A stretch of DNA of 10,579 nt, from positions 1 to 10,579 of the forward strand of contig DATEMK010000155.1 of the NCBI GenBank assembly GCA_035275625.1, in the 5' to 3' direction. The position numbers and the translations under genes were made by a program. Below the pieces are notes generated by a model, which was not told the DNA's origin, made no database searches, and saw nothing but the letters and a program-made list of their open reading frames with translations. The stretch's first letter is position 1, and the number at the start of each line of letters is the position of its first letter. The DNA is from DATEMK01 sp035275625. GTDB lineage: Bacteria; Bacteroidota; Bacteroidia; AKYH767-A; OLB10. This document shows positions 1 through 7,010 of the stretch, piece by piece.

Positions 1-76
1 AAAAGTTTGTTTAAAAGATCCTTTTTTGCAGTGCTTCAAAATTAAGAAATTGGAAACATACGGGTTATTGTTATCC

Positions 77-117
77 GTCCTCCGTCCTTCAGGTTTAAAA
101 CCGGGATGAGAGAGGAC
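77..117. repeat. Imperfect inverted repeat downstream of the T9SS cargo gene
   Basis: The arms GTCCTC (77-82) and GAGGAC (112-117) enclose a second pairing, GGTTT (92-96) with AAACC (98-102), and a TCC/GGA pair lies between them. A 7-mer, CCGTCCT, is also repeated in tandem at 75-81 and 82-88. The structure sits just beyond the stop codon of the minus-strand gene, so it could help terminate or stabilise that mRNA. No T-run follows it on the minus strand, so a rho-independent terminator is not supported. The rest of positions 1-138 shows no gene I can defend. Confidence 0.3.
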
Positions 118-138
118 TCAGAAAGTACATATACTGGG

Positions 139-2121
139 TTATTCTTTCATCACTTTTCCTCTCACCTCATTTCCTTTCGCATCTTTTATTTTATAAAAAT
201 AAATTCCTGCAGTAAGATGTTTGACTGAAAAGGCAGCCGACTTGTTAAACTTTTTTTCCATTACTTCTCTGCCGGATGCATCAAATAAAATAATTTCTGT
301 TGCAGGAAAATCTATAGTGGAGTTTATCTGAATTAAATCCTGTGCAGGATTGGGATAAACAATCACTCCGTTTTCATTTGCAGTTTGCTCTATAATGTTA
401 GTGGTATTTGGCAACACTACATTTATAGTAATTATTGCATTGTTGCTGCTACCCCTGAATATATAAGTAGAAGAATCGCAATACGTGCTGGTGCATCCTG
501 CCGCATCAGTAATGGTAAGGCATATATTATAATATCCGGGAGTATTGTATGTATGTGAAGGAGTTGCTCCTGTTGAAGTAGTGCTGTCTCCCCAGTCCCA
601 CAAATAGGTAAGTGGTGCAACACCAGTTGCCTGGTTCACTGCAATCCAATTTAGCGGGATGGTATCAGGATAAAGGGTGAAATATGCAGAGCATGTTCCT
701 AATTTAGCAAGGAATAATTCGGAATGAAAAAAACCGGGATTGGAATGGGTTAAAATAAAGGGGTCAAAAACAATGGTAGTATCAGTAAAATAGCCAGTCA
801 GCAATGAATTTCCGTTGACATCTGTTGCAATACAAAGACCCTCATCAATACCACTTCCCCCAACACGTGTCGCCCAAAGCATATTTCCCGAAGTATCGTA
901 TTTGACAATAAATGTATTGCGGGCGCCATAGTTCGTTAAAACAATATTTCCAAAAGTAAGAATAGAACTACTAAAATATCCCGTTATCAATACATTTCCA
1001 TTTGCGTCTGTCGTAATGCTTTTACCTACATCGTCAATGTTGCCGCCTGCGCTGTTCGCCCAGAGTACATTACCGGCAGCATCGTATTTTACAATAAACA
1101 AATCTTGATTTCCTGCATTGGTTAAGACAATTGTTCCGAAAGTAATAGTTGAAGTCCAAAAACCGCCAGTTACCAATATATTTCCGTTGCCATCTGCGGC
1201 AACACTATTACCAGAAAGCCCACCACCTGCTCCACTACCGGCACTATTTGCCCAGAGAACATTGCCCGCAGCATCGTATTTTACAATAAACATAGCACCA
1301 TGCACTCCGGCATTGGTTAAAACAGTGGTTCCAAAAGTTATACTTGAACCTGAAAAAGAGCCCGTCATCAATACATCACCATTAGAATCTGTTGCAATTC
1401 CGCAACCTCTGTCTTCGAAATTTTCTCCTGCACTTTTTGCCCAAAGTACATTTCCCGAAGCATCATATTTGGCAATAAAAATATCAGAAGAATACCCGGC
1501 ACTGTCATTGATTAAGGTAGTTGTTCCGAAGGTGATAGTGGGGCTTTTAAAATAACCTGTTACTAATACATTCCCGCTGTCATCTGTCGCCACACTGTTA
1601 CAGAACTCATCATCGCTCCCGCCAAAACTCATCTCCCAAATTACATTGCCGGAAGCATTGAACTTTACCAAGAAAATATCAGGAGTATTACCAGTACTAT
1701 CGGTATTGGTTAAGGTAGTTGACCAAAAGGTTATAGTGGGACTGTAAAAACTCCCGGCTACTATTACATTCCCATTCCCATCAGTGGCAACGTTGTAACC
1801 AACTTCGTTATCACTTCCGCCTGCGTCTTTTGCCCAAAGTACATTCCCCAAAGCAGAATATTTTGCAATAAACATCTCCGAGGTGCTCGGGATTTGATTG
1901 CCTAAATTAATTGTATCGAAAGCCATACTATTACCGTTATAAGAACCTGTTATAAATACATTTCCGCTAATGTCAGTAGCAATGCTGTTGCTCGAACAAC
2001 CAGTGCCACCAGCACCAGCACGCTTCGCCCATAGCCAACTGGGCGCTTGTGCATTTACTTTTTCATAAATTAAAAAAAACAGTGAGAGAAAAGAGATTCC
2101 GAAACAGAGTTTTGATCTCAT
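139..2121 (-). CDS. Secreted seven-repeat (SBBP-type) protein with PKD domain and T9SS type A sorting domain
   Basis: A 660-residue exported protein of unknown specific function. Residues 1-24 form a signal peptide (basic start, hydrophobic LSLFFLI core, likely cleavage after VNA). Residues 28-477 hold seven repeats of 62-66 residues, each running from a (V/M)LWA-like strand through a (V/I)ATD.NGNV(L/F)(V/I)TG turn to a (D/M)(I/L)F(I/L)(A/V)KY strand. This is the SBBP/beta-propeller repeat pattern, and seven copies would close a seven-bladed propeller (inference). A PKD domain follows at about 478-550, with the WDWGD core at 508-512 and SHTY at 522-525. The last roughly 77 residues, starting near VYPNP (588-592), are a type A T9SS sorting domain ending in a basic tail. 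T9SS cargo is carried across the outer membrane and is usually surface-anchored or released. No catalytic domain is visible, so adhesion or binding is more likely than an enzymatic role. The ATG follows an A-rich leader and no other start is needed. Confidence 0.9.
   Translation of the reverse strand: MRSKLCFGISFLSLFFLIYEKVNAQAPSWLWAKRAGAGGTGCSSNSIATDISGNVFITGSYNGNSMAFDTINLGNQIPSTSEMFIAKYSALGNVLWAKDAGGSDNEVGYNVATDGNGNVIVAGSFYSPTITFWSTTLTNTDSTGNTPDIFLVKFNASGNVIWEMSFGGSDDEFCNSVATDDSGNVLVTGYFKSPTITFGTTTLINDSAGYSSDIFIAKYDASGNVLWAKSAGENFEDRGCGIATDSNGDVLMTGSFSGSSITFGTTVLTNAGVHGAMFIVKYDAAGNVLWANSAGSGAGGGLSGNSVAADGNGNILVTGGFWTSTITFGTIVLTNAGNQDLFIVKYDAAGNVLWANSAGGNIDDVGKSITTDANGNVLITGYFSSSILTFGNIVLTNYGARNTFIVKYDTSGNMLWATRVGGSGIDEGLCIATDVNGNSLLTGYFTDTTIVFDPFILTHSNPGFFHSELFLAKLGTCSAYFTLYPDTIPLNWIAVNQATGVAPLTYLWDWGDSTTSTGATPSHTYNTPGYYNICLTITDAAGCTSTYCDSSTYIFRGSSNNAIITINVVLPNTTNIIEQTANENGVIVYPNPAQDLIQINSTIDFPATEIILFDASGREVMEKKFNKSAAFSVKHLTAGIYFYKIKDAKGNEVRGKVMKE
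691..2040 (-). repeat. Seven tandem coding repeats (about 62-66 codons each)
   Basis: These repeats make up the propeller-like region of the T9SS cargo gene. In protein coordinates they cover residues 28-93, 94-159, 160-224, 225-287, 288-351, 352-413 and 414-477. The DNA is also repetitive in places: 1076-1100 and 1268-1292 are identical over 25 nt and lie exactly 192 bp (64 codons) apart. Such near-identical neighbours suggest recent duplication or gene conversion among the central repeats, while the first and last repeats are the most diverged. Confidence 0.85.
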
Positions 2122-2143
2122 GATTTTGTTTTTATTGAGTTTA

Positions 2144-2151
2144 TAAAAGTA
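2144..2151 (-). promoter_or_regulatory. Candidate -7 box of the T9SS cargo gene
   Basis: On the minus strand this reads TACTTTTA, one base off the Bacteroidota -7 consensus TAnnTTTG. It lies 22 nt before the ATG, a suitable distance. The expected -33 position, about 20 nt further upstream, reads TTTT instead of TTTG. It is a weak match in AT-rich DNA. Confidence 0.3.
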
Positions 2152-2211
2152 AAAAAATATTTTTTATCATTAAAATGCCCAAAAAAACAGGACATTTTGA
2201 ATTTTCATTTT

Positions 2212-2239
2212 CCCGGCAGGCAGGAATTCTCCTGCCGGG
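2212..2239. repeat. GC-rich hairpin between divergent genes
   Basis: A perfect 9-bp inverted repeat, CCCGGCAGG (2212-2220) and CCTGCCGGG (2231-2239), with a 10-nt loop CAGGAATTCT. It stands out from the AT-rich surroundings. It lies between the start of the minus-strand T9SS gene and the predicted mfd promoter, so it is upstream of both transcription units. It is not followed by a T-run on either strand. It could be a protein-binding operator or a dispersed palindromic repeat. Confidence 0.6.
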
Positions 2240-2264
2240 TTTGTACGCATAAAAATTCTGCTTT

Positions 2265-2295
2265 CCTGAAATTACATCTCATCCATCTATCTTTG
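2265..2295 (+). promoter_or_regulatory. Predicted mfd promoter
   Basis: TATCTTTG at 2288-2295 matches the Bacteroidota -7 consensus TAnnTTTG exactly. The -33 region is poor: CCTG at 2265-2268, 19 nt upstream, keeps only the TG of TTTG. Transcription would begin near 2300. That places the promoter inside the longest open frame and argues that translation starts downstream of it. Confidence 0.5.
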
Positions 2296-2352
2296 CACCA
2301 TTACCGGGTGGATAATTCCATTTCCGGGCATTCGCATTTTATAAAAAATCAA

Positions 2353-5300
2353 TTGGACTTAAAAGAGATCATTCAGTTTTATTCGGAGCATGAAAATTCG
2401 CGTGCCCTTATCAATGGCATAAAACATAACCAGCGTAACCGGATTCGCATAGGCGGGTTATCGGGGTCTTCTGCTGCAATGATTGCCGCTGCCTGTTTCA
2501 AAACCCAGCCGCATCATGCCGTATTCATCCTTCCTGAACGTGAAGAAGCAGCTTATTTTCTGAACGATGTTGAAAACCTCCTCGGTGAAAAACAAGTGCT
2601 GTTTTTCCCCTCGTCCTACAAAAAATCTTATCATGTTGAGCAAACCGATAATAACAATGTGCTGCTTCGCGCAGAAGTGTTGAGCCGTATCAGCAAAAAC
2701 GATTTGCCATTTATTGTTATCACATATCCCGAAGCTATTCATGAACGTGTAGTGACTAAGCAAAACCTTGCGCGCAACACCATTGAAGCCCGCATAGGCG
2801 AATCGTTATCCATTCAATTCATTTCCGATTTCCTTATTGACAATGGCTTTGAACGCACTGACTTTGTTTTTGAGCCCGGGCAGTTTGCTGTCAGGGGCGG
2901 GATTGTGGATGTGTTTTCTTTTGCCAATGAATTGCCTTACAGAATGGAATTTTCCGGTGATAAAATTGAATCTATCCGCAGCTTTGATCCGAACACGCAG
3001 CTTTCAGAAAAAAACCTCCATCATTTCACCATCATTCCAAATGTGCAAAAGGAATTGGCACAACAGGAAACAGAATCGTTTTTCAACTTTATTCCTGGTG
3101 ACAGCGTAATCTGGACTAAAGATTTAGGATTTACTTTAGAATACATTCAGACGAATCTTCAGAAACTGAAAGAAAATAAAACAGCAGTAGTTGAAGAAAA
3201 CGATGATAAAATTATTCCGGATGCAAAAGACATTTATGAAACAGAAAAAGAAATAGAAAAGCATTTAGAAAAATTTACATTGATTGAATTTGGTTCAAAA
3301 TATTTTTTCAAGGGGGATGACATGTTAAATTTCCGGCATCAGCCGCAACCTGCGTTTAACAAAAATTTCCAGCTTCTTTCAGAAAATTTTTTAAACAACC
3401 TGGATCGCGGTTACAAGAACATTATTTTTTCAGATACGGCAAAACAAATTGAGCGCATTTATGCCATTTTCGATGACATTCATTTTAAAGCAAACAAGCC
3501 CGGACAAAAAATTGAATTCACTCCCATTTTACTTTCTCTCCACGAAGGATTTATTGATAACGATCTGAAATTTGCATGTTATACCGATCACCAGGTTTTT
3601 GACCGCTATCACCGGTTCCGTTTAAGAAAAACTTACAGCCGCAATGAAGCGCTTACTGTAAAAGAACTTTACAGCCTGAAACCGGGCGATTTTATCACAC
3701 ACATTGATCATGGGGTAGGCCGTTTTGGCGGATTAGAAAAAATGGATGTAAACGGCAGGCAGCAGGAAGCCATCCGCCTGGTGTATAAGGACCAGGATAT
3801 TCTTTATATCAGCATTCATTCGCTGCACCGCATTGCTCGATACTCCGGCAAAGACGGAACGGTTCCTTCCATGAATAAGCTCGGATCTAATGCATGGGCT
3901 GTACTAAAACAGAAAACAAAGAAAAAAGTAAAAGACATTGCCAAAGATTTAATTGAGCTGTACGCAAAACGAAAAGCGCAGCATGGATTTGCCTATTCCC
4001 CGGATACCTATTTGCAGAACGAACTGGAAGCATCATTCATATATGAAGACACTCCCGACCAGATCAAATCTACCCGTGATGTTAAGAAAGATATGGAAAA
4101 CCCTTCTCCCATGGACAGGCTCATCTGCGGTGATGTCGGCTTCGGAAAAACTGAAATTGCCATCCGCGCAGCTTTTAAAGCGGTTACAGATAATAAACAA
4201 GCCGCCATTCTTGTTCCTACCACCATTCTTGCTTCACAGCATTACCGGACTTTTAAAGAACGTTTAAAAGATTTTCCATGCACCATAGATTATATCAACC
4301 GTTTTAAAAGTTCAGCGCAGCAGCATGAAACATTGAAAAAATTGCAGGAAGGAAAAGTTGACATCATCATCGGTACCCATCGCTTAATCAGCAAGGATGT
4401 TAAATTCAAAAACCTTGGATTGCTGATTATTGATGAAGAACAAAAATTCGGAGTGGGGGCAAAAGAAAAAATCAAATCCATAAAAGTGAATGTGGATACG
4501 CTGACGCTGACGGCTACCCCTATACCCAGGACTTTGCAGTTTTCCCTGATGGGCGCCCGCGATCTTTCCATCATTAATACGGCTCCTCCAAACCGTTATC
4601 CGGTAACAACCGAGGTTCATGTGTTCAATGAAAAAATAATAAAAGAGGCAATTGAATATGAAGTTTCCAGGGGCGGGCAGGTTTTTTTCATTCACAACCG
4701 GGTGCAGAATATTCATGAAATGGCTGACATGGTGAAAAAACTTTGTCCTGATGTCAGCGTGGCAATCGGGCATGGACAGATGGAAGGAGATCAGTTAGAG
4801 GAAGTGATGATGACTTTCATAGAAGGAGAAGCGGATGTATTAATCTCCACCACCATTGTGGAGTCGGGCCTTGATATTGCAAATGCAAATACCATTCTCA
4901 TTAACCAGTCGCAAAATTTCGGATTAAGTGATTTGCACCAGATGAGAGGGCGAGTAGGCCGTTCCAATAAAAAAGCATTTTGTTATTTGCTTACTCCGCC
5001 ACTTACAGTTCTTACGCCTGAAGCGCGTCAGCGCTTAAAAGCCATTGAAGAATTTTCTGAACTCGGCAGCGGCTTTAATGTGGCTATGCGCGACCTTGAC
5101 ATTCGCGGTGCGGGAAATTTATTAGGCGGTGAACAAAGCGGCTTTATTTCTGAAATCGGTTTTGAGATGTATCATAAGATTCTGGATGAAGCCATGCAGG
5201 AATTGAAAGAAACGGATTTCAAAGGATTGTTCCCAACGGATGAAACCAACAAATTTGTGAACGACTGCCAGGTGGACACCGATATGGAAATTCTTATTCC

Positions 5301-5739
5301 GACTGATTATGTGGAAAATACGACAGAACGCCTGAGCCTTTACAAAGATCTGGATGACATTGAAACGGAAGAAAAATTAATTGCCTTTGAAACCAATCTC
5401 CGCGACCGTTTCGGGCCTGTGCCCAAAGAAGTAATTGAACTAATGAATACATTGCGGCTGAGATGGAAGGCAAAGAAATTAGGGTTTGAAAAAATAGTGC
5501 TGAAAAATAATTCCATGAAAGGGTATTTTGTGAGCAATTCCAATTCAGAATTTTTTAATTCAGGAGTTTTTTCCAATATTATTCATCATGTTAAATCTTC
5601 TCAAAACCGGTACTCGCTCCGCGAAACAAATGGAAAGCTGATGCTGACCTTTTCAAAAGTAAAATCTGTAAATGAGGCAAATAGTTTTTTGAGTGAATTG
5701 ATTGAAGCCACAGAAAAAACAGTTGAAGAAAAACAGTAG
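2353..5739 (+). CDS. mfd: Transcription-repair coupling factor Mfd
   Basis: An ATP-driven DNA translocase that removes RNA polymerase stalled at lesions and recruits UvrA for nucleotide excision repair. Numbered from the TTG at 2353 (1128 aa, close to the E. coli length of about 1148), it has: an N-terminal UvrB-like region (GLSGSSAA, and later FAVRGGIVDVF); an RNA-polymerase-interacting CarD-like domain from about residue 441 (KPGDFITHIDHGVGRF); helicase motifs with Walker A GDVGFGKT (593-600), DEEQ (694-697), TATPIPRTL, STTIVESGLDI and QMRGRVGR (863-870); and a C-terminal TRCF domain (IPTDYVENTTERLSLYK). The frame is open back to a TTG at 2197, but those 52 extra residues cover a hairpin and the promoter and resemble no Mfd N-terminus. 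From 2353 the protein begins MDLKEIIQFY, as expected for the family. GTG at 2308 is the alternative start. The gene is intact with canonical motifs. Confidence 0.95.
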   Translation: MDLKEIIQFYSEHENSRALINGIKHNQRNRIRIGGLSGSSAAMIAAACFKTQPHHAVFILPEREEAAYFLNDVENLLGEKQVLFFPSSYKKSYHVEQTDNNNVLLRAEVLSRISKNDLPFIVITYPEAIHERVVTKQNLARNTIEARIGESLSIQFISDFLIDNGFERTDFVFEPGQFAVRGGIVDVFSFANELPYRMEFSGDKIESIRSFDPNTQLSEKNLHHFTIIPNVQKELAQQETESFFNFIPGDSVIWTKDLGFTLEYIQTNLQKLKENKTAVVEENDDKIIPDAKDIYETEKEIEKHLEKFTLIEFGSKYFFKGDDMLNFRHQPQPAFNKNFQLLSENFLNNLDRGYKNIIFSDTAKQIERIYAIFDDIHFKANKPGQKIEFTPILLSLHEGFIDNDLKFACYTDHQVFDRYHRFRLRKTYSRNEALTVKELYSLKPGDFITHIDHGVGRFGGLEKMDVNGRQQEAIRLVYKDQDILYISIHSLHRIARYSGKDGTVPSMNKLGSNAWAVLKQKTKKKVKDIAKDLIELYAKRKAQHGFAYSPDTYLQNELEASFIYEDTPDQIKSTRDVKKDMENPSPMDRLICGDVGFGKTEIAIRAAFKAVTDNKQAAILVPTTILASQHYRTFKERLKDFPCTIDYINRFKSSAQQHETLKKLQEGKVDIIIGTHRLISKDVKFKNLGLLIIDEEQKFGVGAKEKIKSIKVNVDTLTLTATPIPRTLQFSLMGARDLSIINTAPPNRYPVTTEVHVFNEKIIKEAIEYEVSRGGQVFFIHNRVQNIHEMADMVKKLCPDVSVAIGHGQMEGDQLEEVMMTFIEGEADVLISTTIVESGLDIANANTILINQSQNFGLSDLHQMRGRVGRSNKKAFCYLLTPPLTVLTPEARQRLKAIEEFSELGSGFNVAMRDLDIRGAGNLLGGEQSGFISEIGFEMYHKILDEAMQELKETDFKGLFPTDETNKFVNDCQVDTDMEILIPTDYVENTTERLSLYKDLDDIETEEKLIAFETNLRDRFGPVPKEVIELMNTLRLRWKAKKLGFEKIVLKNNSMKGYFVSNSNSEFFNSGVFSNIIHHVKSSQNRYSLRETNGKLMLTFSKVKSVNEANSFLSELIEATEKTVEEKQ

Positions 5740-5761
5740 CCATGCAATGGCAAGACCGATT

Positions 5762-5793
5762 TTTGCAGGATTAATTATTTATTCCTATATTTG
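5762..5793 (+). promoter_or_regulatory. Promoter of the response regulator gene
   Basis: TTTG at 5762-5765 is followed after exactly 20 nt by TATATTTG at 5786-5793. Both boxes and the spacing match the Bacteroidota primary sigma-factor consensus (TTTG, about 19-21 nt, TAnnTTTG). Transcription would start near 5800, giving a leader of roughly 20-25 nt before the ATG at 5823. This suggests the gene is transcribed independently of mfd, which ends only 83 bp upstream. Confidence 0.65.
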
Positions 5794-5822
5794 TTTTCAA
5801 ATCATCCCCAAAACTCACAGAT

Positions 5823-6188
5823 ATGAAAATCCTCCTTGTAGAAGACGAACCCTTTATGATGGAAGCAATGTCTCATGTGATACGGAACCGCGGAAATGAG
5901 GTGCTTGCTGTTAATAATGTCCGGGAAGCAAAAGAACTCCTCGCCAAAGAAACAATCGGTCTTGTGATAACCGATTTATATTTACCGGAACCAGACGGAT
6001 ACGGGCTGGTAAATCACATAAAGAATAATCCGAACACAAAATCAATTCCGGTGATAGTGATCACAGGAATGGTGGATCACAAAGAGACATTATCCACAAA
6101 AGTTCCTGCTGATGAATGGGTGACAAAGCCCTTTAGTTTACAGCAATTAACAGAAACCATTAAGAAATACCTCACCATTGAGGTCTGA
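5823..6188 (+). CDS. Stand-alone response regulator receiver domain (CheY-like)
   Basis: A 121-residue protein made of a single receiver domain, with no DNA-binding or enzymatic output domain. The phosphorylation pocket is complete: acidic residues E7 and D8, the phospho-acceptor D51 in VITDLYLPEPDGY, the switch threonine T81 in VIVITG, and lysine K102 in VTKPF. Such proteins work as phosphate relays, or act by binding a partner when phosphorylated. No histidine kinase lies in the window, so the cognate kinase must be encoded elsewhere. The ATG start sits just downstream of a near-consensus promoter and gives the typical MKILLVEDE N-terminus. The gene converges on the next one, and the two share the hairpin in the 94-bp gap. 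The target process cannot be told from the sequence. Confidence 0.9.
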   Translation: MKILLVEDEPFMMEAMSHVIRNRGNEVLAVNNVREAKELLAKETIGLVITDLYLPEPDGYGLVNHIKNNPNTKSIPVIVITGMVDHKETLSTKVPADEWVTKPFSLQQLTETIKKYLTIEV

Positions 6189-6282
6189 AGGAATTGAGGC
6201 AATTAAGGTAATTAAGAAATTAAGTTGTTTTGATAACCTGGTCCCCTAATTATCCTAATTACCTTAATTACCTTAATTCCTT
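6188..6282. terminator. Long AT-rich hairpin between convergent stop codons, probable bidirectional terminator
   Basis: Arms 6188-6214 and 6256-6282 pair over 27 positions: 25 Watson-Crick pairs, one G-T pair (6196/6274) and one C-A mismatch (6200/6270). Weaker pairing continues inwards. Each arm is itself built from 9-nt units close to AATTAAGGT. The structure fills the gap between the receiver-domain stop (6186-6188) and the stop of the minus-strand gene (6283-6285). Its placement fits transcription termination in both directions. However, the stem is AT-rich and only a short T-run (6281-6284) follows on the plus strand, so it may equally be a dispersed repeat. Confidence 0.55.
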
Positions 6283-6945
6283 TTATTCATAACTCACATC
6301 TCCCGACCCTACACTGCTTACAGAAGCAGTCACACCTTTTCTCAGGACAACATCACCCGAACCGGCAGAAGAAATTTTCGCAGTGGTGCACGCCAATTCT
6401 TTTGCATGCACATCGCCTGAACCGGCAGAGCTCAGGTTAAATTCGTCAGCCGTTCCTTTCAGCACATAATCACCGGAGCCGGCAGTGCTGATCTTTAATT
6501 TTTTTACAGCAAACGTTAAATCAAAATCACCGGAGCCTCCGTGAGAAATTGAAAAATCATCTCCTTTAACAGGAGACACTGTTTTTACATCACCTGACCC
6601 GCCCGAATTTATTGCATTTAAGCTGCTGCAACTCACATGGACAATAAGCTTTGTGGCATTCAGGTTATAATGCTCTTTTTCATGAATATTCAAAGCACCG
6701 TCTTTAATTTCAGTGACAATATATTCCTGTAGGTTTTCATCGGCTTCAACCGTGACGGCTTCATTACCATTCTGATCAATAATAATGTCAATGCTTCCGG
6801 CAAGATTTATTTTGTCGAAAGATGCAAGTGCACGTTCTTTGGAAACCACTTTTCCGTTTCCTTTTACTTTTTCATCATCGCATTTTGCGGATGCAGTGTA
6901 AGAGATAATGCCAAGGAGGCAAATAAGAATTAAATTGTTTTTCAT
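6283..6945 (-). CDS. Exported head-GIN-domain (DUF2807-type) protein with GSGD repeats
   Basis: A 220-residue predicted periplasmic or surface protein. Residues 1-20 form a signal peptide with likely cleavage after TASA. The following KC is not a lipobox, so lipidation is unlikely. Residues around 38-110 (FDKINLAGSIDIIIDQNG) match the start of the putative auto-transporter adhesin head GIN domain common in Bacteroidota. The C-terminal half carries six GSGD motifs at residues 116, 137, 156, 175, 194 and 213, spaced 21 and then exactly 19 residues apart. This fits a right-handed beta-helix with one turn per repeat. The specific role is unknown: the adhesin label comes from the family name and there is no beta-barrel here. 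A weak -7-like box (TATATTTA, 6965-6972 on the minus strand) lies 19 nt upstream. The protein is complete, ending four residues after the last GSGD. Confidence 0.85.
   Translation of the reverse strand: MKNNLILICLLGIISYTASAKCDDEKVKGNGKVVSKERALASFDKINLAGSIDIIIDQNGNEAVTVEADENLQEYIVTEIKDGALNIHEKEHYNLNATKLIVHVSCSSLNAINSGGSGDVKTVSPVKGDDFSISHGGSGDFDLTFAVKKLKISTAGSGDYVLKGTADEFNLSSAGSGDVHAKELACTTAKISSAGSGDVVLRKGVTASVSSVGSGDVSYE
6298..6600 (-). repeat. Six coding GSGD repeats with 57-bp period
   Basis: GSGD-coding segments recur across this span. The last five start 57 bp (19 codons) apart, and the first two are 63 bp apart. The core protein unit is (S/G)(A/G)GSGD(V/F/Y), followed by a beta strand. 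In the DNA the shared part is short, around ATCACC(T/G)GA(A/G)CC on the plus strand, and the codons vary. The repetition is therefore older and held mainly at protein level. Confidence 0.8.
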
Positions 6946-7010
6946 AATGTTTTATTTTAATGTTTAAATATAAGACGCCAGGGAATAAAGAAATGTTACA
7001 GCGGAAATAA

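Noticed and set aside
1..45. A possible C-terminal tail of an upstream plus-strand gene (14 open codons ending in TAA at 43-45).
   Set aside because: It is too short to recognise, and another frame is open even longer here, so chance explains it.
1118..1555. Open frame of 145 codons opposite the T9SS cargo gene.
   Set aside because: It mirrors the repeats of the real gene on the other strand, is proline-rich and low-complexity, and has no recognisable domain.
691..2040. Regularly spaced similar blocks resembling a repeat array or CRISPR.
   Set aside because: The units are about 190 bp, in frame and protein-coding, with no short identical repeats separated by unique spacers.
4384..4773. Open frame of 129 codons antisense to the helicase motifs of mfd.
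   Set aside because: The opposite strand encodes canonical, conserved Mfd motifs throughout, so this is a coding shadow.
5740..5822. Possible terminator between mfd and the receiver gene.
   Set aside because: No stem-loop with a T-run could be found in this gap. It holds the receiver-gene promoter instead.
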